Positions 30,789 through 41,843 of a stretch of DNA of 64,000 nucleotides are shown piece by piece. The first letter of the stretch is position 1. Every line of letters starts with the position of its first letter. This DNA comes from Coprinellus micaceus (Eukaryota > Basidiomycota > Agaricomycetes > Agaricales > Psathyrellaceae): NCBI GenBank assembly GCA_951394405.1, contig OX596335.1, forward strand, positions 5,208,001-5,272,000, given 5' to 3'. Position numbers and translations under genes: made by a program. The notes beneath the pieces were generated by a model. That model saw only the letters and a list, made by a program, of their open reading frames with translations, had not been told where the DNA came from and did no database searches.

Positions 30789-33700
30789 TTACTCGAGTCC
30801 AAGAGCGAGTCGATGACATTCAACGGCAGGTTTGGGTAAAGGTTTAGTAAATATATCGGCGATCATATCGGTAGTAGATAAAAAGTGAACAGTAATGTCG
30901 CCTCGCTTGATAGCATCCCGAATCCAATGCATCTTTATATCGATGTGCTTCATTCGGCTGTGGAGTTCTGGGTTCCGGAGAACCTTGAGTGCGGATTGGT
31001 TGTCGACCATGAGTGGTGAGGGAGTAGAGACGTCGTGACCAAGTTCCTTCAGGAGTGTGCGCATCCAGATGATGTCCCTTCCAGCGCTCGACGCAGAGAT
31101 GTACTCTGCCTCTGTTGAGGAGTCTGCCACCGTCGATTGCTTCTTTGCCGACCAACTAACTGCTCCTGATCCCATTTTAATGACAAATCCAGATGTGGAT
31201 CGTCGCGTGTCAAGGCACCCAGCATGATCTGCGTCGCTGTATGCTTGGAAGAGTTCCGAAGACATCTTGCTACCATTGTTACGATAGGTGAGCTTCAGAT
31301 CTTTGGTTCCCTTGAGGTAACGGAATAGGTGCTTGACTGCTTTCCAATGCATAGGTCCGGGGTTGGAGTTGTATTGGGCTAGTTTGGCGACAGCGTAGGC
31401 GATGTCAGGGCGTGTCGCAATCATAAGGTATATCAGGGCGCCGATGGCATTCATGTATGGAACGTTCTTCATCATCTCATCGTCAGCCTTGTTTGGAATG
31501 TACTTGGTGAGGGTAGCACCGCTTCCTGGATCCATTGGAGTTCCTACTGGGTAGCAGTCCTCCATCTTGAATCGCACAAGCATGTCGAGGATGTATTGGG
31601 TCTGGGATAGGCGCATGACTCGGTTCTTGCGGTCGTAGTCAACCTTGATTCCAAGCAGGTACGAGGTGGGTCCGAGATCCTTGATCTTGAAGACCTTGGC
31701 AAGGGAGTCCTTGAGCCATTGGATCTTTTCCTGGCTTTTCGAGGTTATGGTGATGTCGTCAACGAAGACTGGTACAACAATACGGGTCCCATCCATCTCC
31801 CAGACATAGATAGCTGGGTCAGATTTTATTTGGGTGAATCCGATCGCTTCAAGCTCTGATGCTAGCTTTTGGTACCATAGTCGTCCGCTCTGTTTCAAGC
31901 CATATAAACCTTTCTTCAGCCGGCACACCCATCTCCGTCCCTTTGAGTCTGGATTCTTGATCTCAAACCCTGGCGCTTGCTCCATGTAGACTTCATATTG
32001 CTCCTCGATTGTTCCGTTGAGGTAGGCATTGTCGACGTCAATGGTCTCGATGAAGTGTCCTTCCATGGCAGCTTGGGCGAAGATCGCGCGGATTGATGTG
32101 AGACGAGATGCAGGTGCCCATGTCTGATCGTAGTCTACTCCAGGCATTTGGGAGTATCCCTTGGCGACAAGTCGAGCCTTGTAGCGGTCGATTGTGCCAT
32201 CTGCCTTTCGTTTGATGAGGAAGACCCATCGTGATCCGACAACCTTTCGTCCCTCTGGTAGTTCAACTAGTTCCCAAGTGCCATTGGTGGTTAGAGCGTC
32301 AATCTCAACCTGTGCTGCGGTCTGCCAGTGTTCGCCATCTGGTCCTGCGAAGGCTTCCCAGTGTGTCCAAGGCGCATCTCCTGGATGGCATGTAGCCGCT
32401 CCTAGTGCTTTATCCTGTGCCATGTAGAATGCCATTTCCATGCCTTGGTCGAGAGTCAGGGTCTCTTCCAGGGGGACGTGGTATAGACCGATGAGAGAAT
32501 CAAGTATACTGGTGGCACGTAGTGCATCTTCCATGTCTACAGGTTCGTCGTCAAGGTCAAAGTCCTCAGCTGCAATGGGTTGTACAGGTTTGTCGTCTTC
32601 ATTGTCGTCTTCATCCTCATCCTCATCCTCTGTTTCGGGTAGCTGATTGTTTCTCTGTGCACCCCCTCAATCTGCTACCTGTTCACCCCCTTCACGCCTG
32701 GCCACTGGAATTGTACCGCGTCTCCCTTTTCCACTCACGAGTTGGTAGTCCTTGACGGTCGTTGCCGTTTTCCGTACGGGCCGGGAGCTTTGTGCTACTA
32801 GCGGTGGAGCTTTCGGAACTTTCGCCTTGCGAGGGATTGATTCGCGAGGGGGAGGGGGAGGTGGCCGGGTGCGTTTCTGGGCAGGTGCTGGAGGTGCGAC
32901 CGGTGCTGGAGGAGGTAGTTCTGGGAACATGGGTCCATCCTCAGCTGGTGCAGGGAGCCCTGGGAATAAGGCAGGTATTGGTAGCAGCTGTTTTGTTGAG
33001 GGAGTAGATGAGGGATCCCTTTTCGTAGGAGTAGGTGGAATTGATGGATGGACAGACGGTTGCTGTGTGGCTGGCGTCTTAGGCTCAGTCTTAGGAGGTT
33101 GCTCGGGAGTCCGAGGTGCTGCTTGGTCTCCATCGTCATCATTGTTGCTCTCATCTGATCCATCATCTGGATGGTCATGGGGAGGCGGTGGTGGCGCGAT
33201 GGGAGCATGAGGTGGTGCAAGAGGTGGATTCTCCGGTTCGAGATCGGCGTCTGGCCAGATGTCCCTAATGCCTATAGGCGTGTATGCCTGTTCGTTCCCT
33301 ACGGTCGAGAGACCAGGGAAGGTGCTTTCAGCGAAGATAACATCCCGGGATATGGTGATCTTCTTCGTCACTGGATTGTAGCATTTCCAGCCTTTGTAGC
33401 CTGGTTCAAAGCTGATAAAGACACAAGGCTCCGTGTGTGACTGGAGGTTCTTGCGGTCCTTGTGCAATACATGGACGTATACGCGGCAGCCAAATACTCG
33501 GTGCATGGACAGATCGGGCTTTGCTTTATGCCAGACTTCATAGGAGGTAGTATTCGATAATGTAGAGGATGGGGTCGCATTCAGGATGTCTGTGTAATAG
33601 AGTACAGCTGCACCCCAGAACATCATGGGAAGGCGTGCTTGGTTGAGCATGGCAATGACCCCTTCAGTTAGCGTGCAATTGAGTCGTTCGCTGACACCGT

Positions 33701-35615
33701 TCTGTTGAGGTGTGGCTTTAACTGTGTGTTGCCGTGCGATACCAAGTCCCTTGCACCATTGAATGAAGTCATTCCCCATGTATTCCCCTCCTTTGTCATC
33801 ACGAAGTTCCTTGACCTTTGTGCCGAGCTTTCGCTCACTCTTGGCAACAAAGTCTTTGAAGGCTTGGAATGCGTCACTCTTGTGTTTCAGGAGGGTGACC
33901 TCCTTGAACCGCGAGTGGTCATCAATGAATGTGATCCAGTATCGATAGCCGATTGGTGTCTGTACAGCAAGGGGTCCATGGAGGTCCGAGTGAATCCGTC
34001 CAAGGAGCTCTGTTGAGCGATTCGCTGATAGCTTTGGGAATGGATCCCGATGTTGCTTCCCTGCAATGCAGTGTTCGCAGGTGTCGTTGAGTTCCGTGCC
34101 CTCCTTCACCAGGATGCCAGTGGCCAAGTCTTGGCACATAAGTGTCTCCAGACGATCCTTCCCAATGTGCCCTAACCTCTGATGTAATAGTTCCTTCTCG
34201 ATCTTGGAGATGTAGGCTGCCTCTGTTTCCATGTTTTTGAGCATTGTCCCATTGAGAGAGCCAACAGTTCCGTTGATGGTAGCTGTTAGGAGTAGCTCGC
34301 CATTCTTGAAGAAGTCAAGCGAGTCTCCTTCAATTACGACACACATTTTGCTCTTCTTAACAACGGAGAGGATCGAGAATAGGTTATTGCAAAGTGCAGG
34401 AACATATAGTACATTGTTGGGTATCACAGTCTGACCAACTTTTCCGTATATACGAGGCGTGAAACGTACTTCCCCCTTTCCTGTAGCCCAGACGATCTTG
34501 TTGTTAGCGAGAGATACAGCAATTTTCACCGCAACCATGTTACGGATCCACTTGCGATTAGGTGTCATATGTGAGGTTGCACCTGAGTCTGGGTTCCAGG
34601 AAGTATTAGTGGGGTTGTTACGAGCTCGACGGATAAGGGGACTTGCGATGTGGGCAACACTGGCCATCATGACGCTCTCCTCAGCAGTCACTGCGGTGGT
34701 AGGTGTCTCGGCGATCTTGGCCTTCTGGGAGTTCTGGACGCAGCAGTCCTTGTCCTCGTGCGTGTTCTGCCAACCGTGGACCTTGCACCTGTACTTTGCC
34801 TTCTTCTTCGGGGCAGCTGTAGCTACCTGAAGAGCAGCGGACGTCCCCTCAGCAAGCTGAGTGTTGCGAGCGAGGGAGTCGGCCTTGCGAAGGTGATCAA
34901 GGACTTCAAGGGGATTGTCGTCCCCAGTGGAGATGTGGTTGAGCGTATTGCGGAGGATGGTGTCATCCTTGCCAAGACCAATGGGGATCATGCTGATTGC
35001 AAGATCGCACGCGAGATGAGCAGCCGTGTATCCTTCCTCAAAAGCAGAGGGCGTAAGGAGTTCATATGCTCCCCGACTGGTGGATTGAATCGTCGTTGTT
35101 GCTCCGTCCGATGTCGTTTGGGAGGAGATGGTGACGGTCTGTGTCGTCTCTGCAAGGTATTCTGCTCCTTGTGGGAGGAGCGCAGTGAGGCGTGAGGCGT
35201 GCGCCATGCAACACGATCCGAAGTCGGAGTAGGTCTCCTTCTCGAAACCGGAGGACCTCATTCGAAGTGCCATCATCTTCTGAAGGACACTGATGCGAGA
35301 GCCAGAAGTCTTGGGCTGGTAGATTTCCAAGAGCTTCTCCCAGATAGCAGCGATGTCGGTGACTTGTATGCCCGAGAGGACGGTCTCGAGTTGGGAGGGG
35401 TCGAGAGTAGACCGGACGTAGCCGATGAGCTTGGAGCGGCGACTGGCATAGTCGGACTTGACCTTGTCATCGGCATTGCTCCCAGGTTTTTTCTCTTCCC
35501 CAGTGAGGATGCCGTAGGCGTTGAGGTCGAAGGCCTTGTTCTCGACAGTGAACTTCCACTGCTGCACAGTGTAAGCCGTGAGCATGATGGGTGAGGCCGT
35601 AGTGGTAGAGTCCAT
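30789..35615 (-). CDS. Copia gag-pol polyprotein, one in-frame stop
   Basis: Start chosen at the ATG at 35615 (MDSTTTASPIMLTAYTVQQW). In order: Gag with a Cys/His knuckle-like CKVHGWQNTHEDKDC; protease motif DSGATSHM; the His/Cys integrase zinc site (HQRLGHIG, then CEHCIAGK); integrase catalytic Asp in IHSDLHGP, Asp in RDDKGGEYMG and Glu in NGVSERL; a Pro-rich hinge; reverse transcriptase with LVAKGYSQ and the FVDD catalytic motif; RNase H with YSDADHAG, ADSSTEAEY and the terminal IADIFTKPLP. The frame is continuous except for a TGA at 32669-32667, at the hinge between integrase and reverse transcriptase. As it stands, RT/RNase H would only be made by readthrough, so the copy is probably inactive though otherwise intact. 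Confidence 0.9.
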
Positions 35616-36189
35616 GATGGTAGGTGATGAAGAATGGGAGAGGATAAAATGATAGGTACGAAACGATAAGAGATAGGTGATAGGTAAAGTGCCCGTGATT
35701 TTGTAGGTAAAACAGACCAATACGTAGATATCCTAAAAAGGAGTTGAAGTTTTACACTAAGATCCACAGAGGGAACCCCGCTGTCACTTTGAGTACCGGT
35801 TACTGAAAGCGTTTGGATGGAGGGAGCGCTACCGTTGCGTCGTTTCCCCAGTCCAACCGAATCAGGCCTCTCAAAGAAGGATCGCTACTCTAATTCCGCA
35901 GACGGTAAGCGTCTGTGGACTTCCCGATAGCTTCTTTCCCGTAGTGGGAACACTTGCCGCGGGGTAGAAGGTGGTAATGGAAGTTGATATGTACTCCTGA
36001 GTATCAGGAGGGGTAGTGGAATGTAAGTAGCGAAACGTAAATAGCGAAAGTGAAGATAGTGAAAATGTGAAGGGAGATAGGCTTCAGGTGGAGATATCAC
36101 ACGAGAAGAGGCCGTAGGCTATGGGCGATCGAGGGGCAGTGGAGCGGTTACCGCGGTGTCTGATAACGGATGGCGTGATCAGAGGAGCC

Positions 36190-36203
36190 TGGGGCTCATA
36201 ACT
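36190..36203 (-). other. Primer-binding site of the Copia element (half tRNA-iMet type)
   Basis: Directly inside the 5' LTR, after a 2-base spacer, the element strand reads TTATGAGCCCC. This is complementary to the anticodon arm of initiator tRNA-Met (GGGCTCATAA), not to a tRNA 3' end. Priming from a half tRNA cleaved in the anticodon loop is known for the Drosophila copia element. Confidence 0.7.
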
Positions 36204-36587
36204 TGTAGAACGATGCAAGTATGACCCACTGTAAGTGGGGAGAGTTCGATGGTTAGATTGAAAGTAAGTAGGGTATACAAGATACGCACCTGTAAGTGGG
36301 GAGAGTTCAATGGGGACTCACCCACTTACAGTGTGGACTATATACTGTGGAGAACAATAGATAACCTATATGCGGAACAATAAGAAAGAGCAATAGATGT
36401 TCCATAAGTAGAGAACAATAGCAGTGAATGGAGATAAGGTGGAGATAAGAGAACAATAAGTGCGAGTATAATGGGAATAATACAAGGTGGTTGTTGTTCT
36501 CTGTAGAACAATAGAAGATAAGTAAAACGTTCGAAATAGAGGTATTCTTTGTAGAGATAGAGTTGACATGAGCATTGTCTTCCAACA
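36204..36587 (-). repeat. 5' LTR of the Copia element
   Basis: 384 bp from TGTTGGAAGAC to GTTCTACA on the element strand; the uninterrupted counterpart of the left LTR. It abuts the truncated F-box fragment at 36588. Confidence 0.9.
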
Positions 36588-36970
36588 GCGATATTTCGCC
36601 ACTGGCGGCATACGTGACTTATCCGAACGATGGGATGGGTACCCCTTTCCAATCGGATGGACCGCTTTCCACCCGACGTCACTAGATCCATGAAGATCTC
36701 TGAGAGGATGTCGACTGGGAGATGCAGAATACTAGACACTAAGGACTGGTGGCCATTCAAAAACGTCTGGTGCTTTTTGAGTTTGCGGAGTAAACCCTTC
36801 TTCTTTGTTGTGAGTGCTGCGATCGCCTTGTCGACATCCTCCAGCTCAACGTTGAGCTTGCGGATGATAGCGCGTTGCTCCTCGATAACCTTCCTGATAC
36901 TGGCCTCTTCTTTGGGCCGTGCGATGTGGTTCTTCTCCAGTCTGTGGGCAAACGGCGAGTTGAGGGGCAT
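36588..36970 (-). pseudogene. F-box gene truncated at the Copia LTR
   Basis: Starts at the ATG at 36970 (MPLNSPFAHRLEKNHIARP) and runs in frame through the coiled coil (EEQRAIIRKLNVELEDVDKAIAA) and F-box (ILHLPVDILSEIFMDL, then IVRISHVCRQWRNIA). At residue ~127 it is cut by the LTR beginning at 36587. The missing LRR-like part is not found beyond the other end of the retrotransposon, so this is a 5' remnant. It carries the conserved upstream block at 37019-37062. Confidence 0.85.
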
Positions 36971-37018
36971 GGTGAGCTGGATGAAGTGGTTGGGGCACAA
37001 GACGACCTCGAGGTGGCT

Positions 37019-37062
37019 GTCGAGTCACCGCTATAATTTGTCTGTGTTTGGATACCCGGGGA
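37019..37062 (-). promoter_or_regulatory. Conserved upstream block of the MSL-type F-box genes, copy 1
   Basis: On the gene strand it reads CCCCGGGTATCCAAACAC, then AGACAAATTATAGCGGTGAC, about 50 bp before the ATG at 36970. The same block precedes 39052, 43502 and 54286. Confidence 0.5.
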
Positions 37063-37405
37063 TCTGGCCTTCGTGGTTAACATCTTCAAATCGGTCTCAA
37101 ACAGCCGTACAGCAAAGGTATCCAGCAATTCAAAAATGGGAGTGGCTTTACCTCTTAGCTTCGAATTCCAGTCGCACCAGCATTCGACGGCTGGGCCATT
37201 ACCATTCGAGTGCCCGAGTACTCGATGGCCTGCGGGCGTGCCGACGGCTCGACGAAACCAAACCCATCCGGTCTCCAGCCTCCATTTTTGCGTGTGCGGG
37301 TGATACAGAGGATTGTCTTGAGCATAACTCATATCTCTATATATATCGTCCCTAAGCACAGAATACGGAATACCCCGAGACTGATCGTTCATCCGCAGGC
37401 GGTGG

Positions 37406-39052
37406 CTAGGCATGGAAGTCGATTCCATCGATGCTAATACCCCTCTTAGCGAGCTCGTCCCGGACTCCTGCATGGGTGGCAGCTACGGTACCAGATCCAC
37501 GACCGCCTTGATAAGGGAAACGGATTTTGGCGGCCTTAAGAAACTTTACCAATCCTGGCATATGCCCACGTCTGGATGAAAGAAAGTCAACCCACTCCTC
37601 GGTTTTTGTCTCCGTGCCCGGGGCGTGCATGATTAGTTTCTCGAGGTTGGGGCATAGACAGCTAGGCGTCCCCGACTCATCTCGCTTTGGTGTAAGTGCG
37701 TGTAGGATGTGGAGGTGAAGGCCAGAGACCGCCGCATCATGGGGACGATGTTCTTTGGAGAGCGGATAAGGTCCAATCTCTAGTGAGATAACCGCTGATA
37801 TGGCTTCAAAGCAGCGGGAGAGGCTGGGGATGTCCTGGCGCCAGTAGTTGAACGAGATATGCGTGAGCTGGGCCCCGTAGTTGCGGAGCCACTGCAGGGT
37901 GACAGTATCGGATGGCAGGTCAAGCCCGTTCCACGTATTCATCATGTCGAGGGTGAGCAGGGCCGGCAGTACGAGCCTGGGACCGAGCTCGTTTGTTTCT
38001 CCGATGATCCCCAATGTGTGAAGGGGCGGAAGGGTGACCGGATGTGAAGGGTACAGGAATTGCGGGGATGGATGCGAGTCACGCACCCCAGCTGTAAAGC
38101 AAGTGAGGTTAGGGCACTGGCTCAGCAACTTCAACACGTCGTGAGCTGGCAGGGTCGGAGTGTACAGGTGAACTTCGGTGAGGGCGTCCCAGCGTATTCG
38201 GACTTCAAGAGGGGATATGTGTGGGAGGTCAATGCGCAACACTGACAGCTGCTCCATTCTCTCCAGGTCGAGGCGGGCGACAACGCCCTGTGCGATAGAG
38301 ATACTATCGATGGTGAGGAGAATCTCGGCTTCCTGGAGAATCTTACGGCTCTGGGAAGCGACCTGAAGCAGCTGCAGGAGAGGAGAGTCGGGGTGACGGA
38401 GGGTGAGGTGAAGGTGCATCTTCCGCCATCGGGCTCTCTGGAGCGCGTTGACAATAGGTGACACGGACCTGGTATAGGCTGGCATGACAAGTGTAGAAGT
38501 TGGGTCCTCCTCGATGACGGATAGGGACATTGGGGACGCAGCGGCGCGGGATATAAGCACAGAAACCATATCCGCCAGCCTCGCCATTCTACGCTCGAAC
38601 CCCTGGAGGGATGCTCGGCTTGTGTTCTGCCCCACGGAAAGGTCGCCGAGGTCGAGGGTAGTCCATAGCATCGGATTTGAGAGAGCGATATCCCGCCACT
38701 GGCGGCATACGTGGCATATCCGAACGATTGGGTGAGGAACACCCCATTCCCCTGGAAAAGGAGCGAGATCCATGAAGATTAACGAAATGATATCGACCGG
38801 AAGATGAAGAATCCCAGACAGTAAGGCCTGGTGATCCTGCAGAAATATTTGGTGGTTTTTTCACCTGCCTCGGCAGGCCCTCCTTCTTGCTGTAAGGGCC
38901 GCGATCGCCTTATCAATATCCTCCAGCTCGAGGTCGAGCTCGCGGATGATCGCGCGTTGTTCCCCGATAGCTTTCTTGATACCCGCCTCTTCATCGGGAT
39001 GTGGGATGTAGTTCTTCTTCAGTTTGTTTGCAAATGGCGAGTCGAGGGACAT
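37406..39052 (-). pseudogene. F-box gene with a single premature TGA
   Basis: One frame from the ATG at 39052 (MSLDSPFANKLKKNYIPHP) to the stop at 37406 would encode 548 residues, broken only by a TGA at 38863-38861, just before the F-box (downstream: HQIFLQDHQALLSGILHLPV). F-box core and LRR-like part are well preserved (IVRICHVCRQWRDIALSNPMLW; LDLERMEQLSVLRIDLP). The stop is compatible with a single CGA-to-TGA change. A recently killed member of the MSL group; a downstream-initiated protein without the coiled coil cannot be excluded. Readthrough or a sequencing error are the alternatives. Confidence 0.8.
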
Positions 39053-39102
39053 GGTGAGCCGGATGGAATGGTTGGATGACAAGATGGCCTCGAGGATGTT
39101 GT

Positions 39103-39150
39103 CGTCGAGCCAATGCTGTAATTTGTCTGTGTTTGGATACCCCGGGGATC
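39103..39150 (-). promoter_or_regulatory. Conserved upstream block of the MSL-type F-box genes, copy 2
   Basis: Same block as at 37019-37062, about 50 bp before the ATG at 39052, with a few substitutions in the GCGGTGACTCGAC part. Confidence 0.5.
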
Positions 39151-39662
39151 ACGGCTTTGGCGAATAATCCCCCGAGTCAAATTGGTCTCTTACAGCCTTA
39201 TACCATGCAGTCCACCGCAAATTTCTCCAGCAATTTTTAAATAGGAATGTCTTCAAATTATAGCTTCCACTCTCCCCAGGATTCAACAGTAGGGCCATTC
39301 AAACCAACATTTAGTGAAGAGACTTCGAACAACAAAGGTGCATGCAATACGTCTCGATAGTTAGGCGGTTCAATATTCGACATACCTCTCGTCTCCAACC
39401 CATGGCGAAGGGCAGTGGGGGCCGTTGTTGCTTGTGGGGGGCAGGTAGAATTTTACGGCCGTATACTCGGTATCCGATCACCCCGAGCAGCTGGTATTCT
39501 GTAAGAACGCGTGGGTTACATACAGACGAGACTCAGGGTTCTTCTCAAGGGCATTATATAGGCTTTTCTTTCATCTGGCTTGAGCGGTGGGCGCCCGACG
39601 CAACCAATCTTATCCCGACTGTCCCCTACTAGCCCAGTTTGCAATCTTGACGACTCGATCGT
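39151..39662. other. Upstream region of the stopped F-box gene
   Basis: The first ~170 bp resemble the DNA upstream of 36970 and 43502 (shared CAGCAATTT and GGGCCATTCAA patches), so the duplication included the promoter. Nothing coding recognised. Confidence 0.4.
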
Positions 39663-39985
39663 TCAACGAGCTTCGAAGATCCGTACTACGAAATAAACAG
39701 TCAGTTCCGTCGCCTCACTCTCTATTTTAGAAACGACACCAAAACGTACAATTGAGTTATTCGCCTGCTCGAACACTGACAATTATCCATCAAATTCGGG
39801 CAACGAAACGGTTCCCCTGCCTTCAGTTCTACCATGTTTTTCACGTTACAATCTGAGCGGAGTCGGGGTACTCCAGAGTCAGAGGGTCGTACAACTAGAG
39901 AAGCCATCGAAACCTCGCAACAGGCTTGTGAGAGGAACGACGCACCACAGCAGATGTACTCGATAAACCTCCCAGAGTCCGAGGA
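39663..39985 (-). pseudogene. Decayed RPB12-like gene copy
   Basis: Homologous to the gene at 45211-44752. It keeps RFIEYIC, then after an intron-like gap DCNVKNMVELKAGEPFRC, then NLMDNCQ, and finally a terminal RIFEAR before the stop at 39663. The initiating exon is gone (no MSGHQAPV equivalent) and a deletion of about 13 nt after the fourth cysteine shifts the frame. It lies upstream of the F-box gene at 39052 exactly as the better copy lies upstream of the F-box gene at 43502. Confidence 0.65.
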
Positions 39986-40180
39986 GACGTCAACAAGTAT
40001 GTAGTTGGCTGCGATAGGTATCCCTCCACCCGCCCTATGCACGAATCACTAGGCTTCACCCTATGGAACAATTGAATCGACCATATGCACACCCACATAC
40101 GCGAGGTCTACTGCAGAATACCTCAGAAGGTGGCATATATACACGGTTCCAAAGCGCATAATGATCTGTACTATCGGAGA

Positions 40181-40268
40181 CTACTCGTTCGTCTGGGCGC
40201 GATGCTCGACATGGAACTCGATTCCGTCAACGCTAACGCCCCTCCTGGTCAGCTCTCGGCGGACGCCT
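40181..40268 (-). pseudogene. Tail fragment of an MSL-type F-box gene
   Basis: Minus strand reads VRRELTRRGVSVDGIEF then a stop at 40181, matching the last 25 residues of the genes at 41844 and 54286 (LTRMGVSVDGIDF, LTRMGVSADGIEF). Nothing upstream of it belongs to the gene. Confidence 0.7.
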
Positions 40269-40775
40269 AGAAATCGGAGGGAGACACGCGCGGTTCTCCG
40301 GAACCGACGCACTCTGAATCCTGCAATCCCTCTCCAGTAAATTCAGAATCTCCAATCCGGAATCCGATACCCCTCAAGTCGAGATTGATCTGAATCAAAT
40401 CCCTCGATTTTGAAACGTACAGGGGTATAAGTCGCTCTAGAATGAGTTTCGGCGGGGGATACAACGGAATACCCAAGCTGCTCCACCAGTTTGGCAATCA
40501 ACTCGAACGGCTCGTATTCTACCCCGCATCCATCCCCCGCCCCAACCCCTCCTTCACCTGGAGGACCTTTCCAACGTTACACATCTCACACTACGCTGCC
40601 TCTCAATGTACCCTCGATCAGACGGGACCGACCCGCAGATGGACGCTCACCTGAGGGCATCGTCCCAATTCTCCAGGTTGCAGTCGAGTTTATTAATGAG
40701 GGACAAGTGGATATCTGGAAAGCCTTGGAAGTCTCGGCGTTTATCTAAAAGACTCCGACTCGTACCGCGCCGAAG
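40262..40775 (+). pseudogene. F-box gene relic, fused to another relic
   Basis: Degenerate LRR-like segment in several frames: GGYNGIPKLLHQFGNQLERL, then FYPASIPRPN, LHISHYAAS, and VAVEFINEGQVDIWKALE, ending KDSDSYRAEAVY. The same order occurs on the minus strand at 59035-59850. At about 40775 the sequence switches abruptly to a different F-box subfamily, without its own stop. Confidence 0.65.
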
Positions 40776-41308
40776 CAGTGTACGAAGAACTCGACGATCA
40801 AGAGGACAACGGGATCCTCGAGCTCTTTCTGGAGTTCGGCCATCAACTCAAACACATCAGCATGTACCCCGATTCCATCTCCCAGCCTGCCTTCTCACAG
40901 TGTCTCGGCCAACTCAGCAGCATTGAACATCTGAAGCTCTTGGACCACGAGCTTCGGTGCTCCGCCTACTCCAGGTCGGCTGTATTGCACCTCGCCGAGC
41001 TATCAGTCCCGGGTATTTGCCCCAAGCTTCAAGAACTAGAAATGGATCACATCATTGACGAAACTGAGGATTCTACGGTTGAAATGGCTGTCGTGGATTT
41101 TATAGCGGGAAGAAGAGCTAGAGAGGGTGATCGCGATGGCGAAAGCTGGACCCAGTATACCTGCTCCACTGGATGCGCCAAACCAATTCGCGCGGTGAAG
41201 ATAATGTTCACGGACACGAAGCAAGTAGATATATGGGCAGAGTTGGAGACCCGCGATCTCGATTTGGACGGTTTGTACTTGGATTTAACATACCGCTGGC
41301 TGAGGTGA
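40776..41308 (+). pseudogene. C-terminal F-box fragment, inverted
   Basis: From EELDDQEDNGILELFLEFGHQLK to the stop at 41308 this matches the last ~175 residues of the intact gene at 57039-58727 (DQKDNGILELFLKFGHQLK to the end) in one open frame. It is on the plus strand, whereas the preceding part of the same subfamily lies on the minus strand at 41357-41825. Confidence 0.75.
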
Positions 41309-41356
41309 GACCTCGAGATGGAAGGGGCATGAATCAACCTAGGTCGTACGGTTTGC

Positions 41357-41825
41357 CTATATTCCATACATCACATCCAAGTCGAGATGAAGGGAGTGGA
41401 GGAAGGGGAGGTCTAGACACGACGCGAACCCCTTCGCGACGGGGTCTTTGTGGAGGCTTAAAGATGTGAGAAGGGATAGCTTGACTGTGCCGATATTGGG
41501 GGGGATAGTGGCCCCAAGCCCGATCTGGAAATCGCAAGTGACCACATTTGGAAGGGCGCGCAGAAGCTCTAGAACGTGCCCCCGGCTGAAGCATTCGGGG
41601 TCACCGATTATCTCGCTCCGGAAAACGAGGTCACGGATCGATTCATAGAGGGGGAGATCCGAACCTCTTTTCGCCGCGGTGATATCTCCCCATTCGCCAA
41701 CCACTTCCAAGGAACGAAGGGAGGGTGCCGAGAGAAGGGCCCCTGAAGCTATTTTCTTGATGCACGTTTGCTCACTGTCGCAGTATATTGTTATCGAGAT
41801 CTTCTGGAGGCCCGAAAAGCCCTGT
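41357..41825 (-). pseudogene. Middle F-box fragment
   Basis: Minus strand matches residues ~240-385 of the gene at 57039 (LQKISITIYCDSEQ, GALLSAPSLRSLEVVGEWGD, RGSDLPLYESIRDLVFRSEI, ...LHLDLDVMYGI, stop). The N-terminal part is absent; it begins only 19 bp beyond the stop of the F-box gene at 41844. Its end, DVMYGI, resembles the tail of the other subfamily (DVTYGI, DAMYGT) rather than its own. Confidence 0.75.
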
Positions 41826-41843
41826 GTATTATGCAGAGACTAC

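Larger units (their letters stand above)
29902..36587 (-). mobile_element. Copia-type LTR retrotransposon with nested MITE
   Basis: Transcribed from right to left: 5' LTR 36587-36204, primer-binding site, gag-pol 35615-30789, purine tract at about 30773-30762 (GAGGGGGTGTG), 3' LTR 30761-29902. The order protease, integrase, reverse transcriptase, RNase H defines Ty1/Copia (Pseudoviridae-type order). The LTRs start TGTTGGAAGAC and end GTTCTACA. Apart from a nested insertion in the left LTR, I count about five differences over 384 bp, so the insertion is young. No 5 bp target duplication is seen (ATCGC against CTCGA on the element's own strand), and the F-box gene cut at the right end does not continue on the left. 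One in-frame TGA interrupts pol. Confidence 0.9.

Noticed and set aside
30481..30823. Small hydrophobic open frames at the retrotransposon 3' end
   Set aside because: LTR translations with no conserved gene.
32752..33210. Gly-rich plus-strand frame
   Set aside because: Antisense of the Pro-rich hinge of the Copia polyprotein.
36338..36587. F-box frame extended by about 80 residues with many Leu/Ser/Tyr
   Set aside because: The extension is LTR sequence; the same translation appears in the other LTR.
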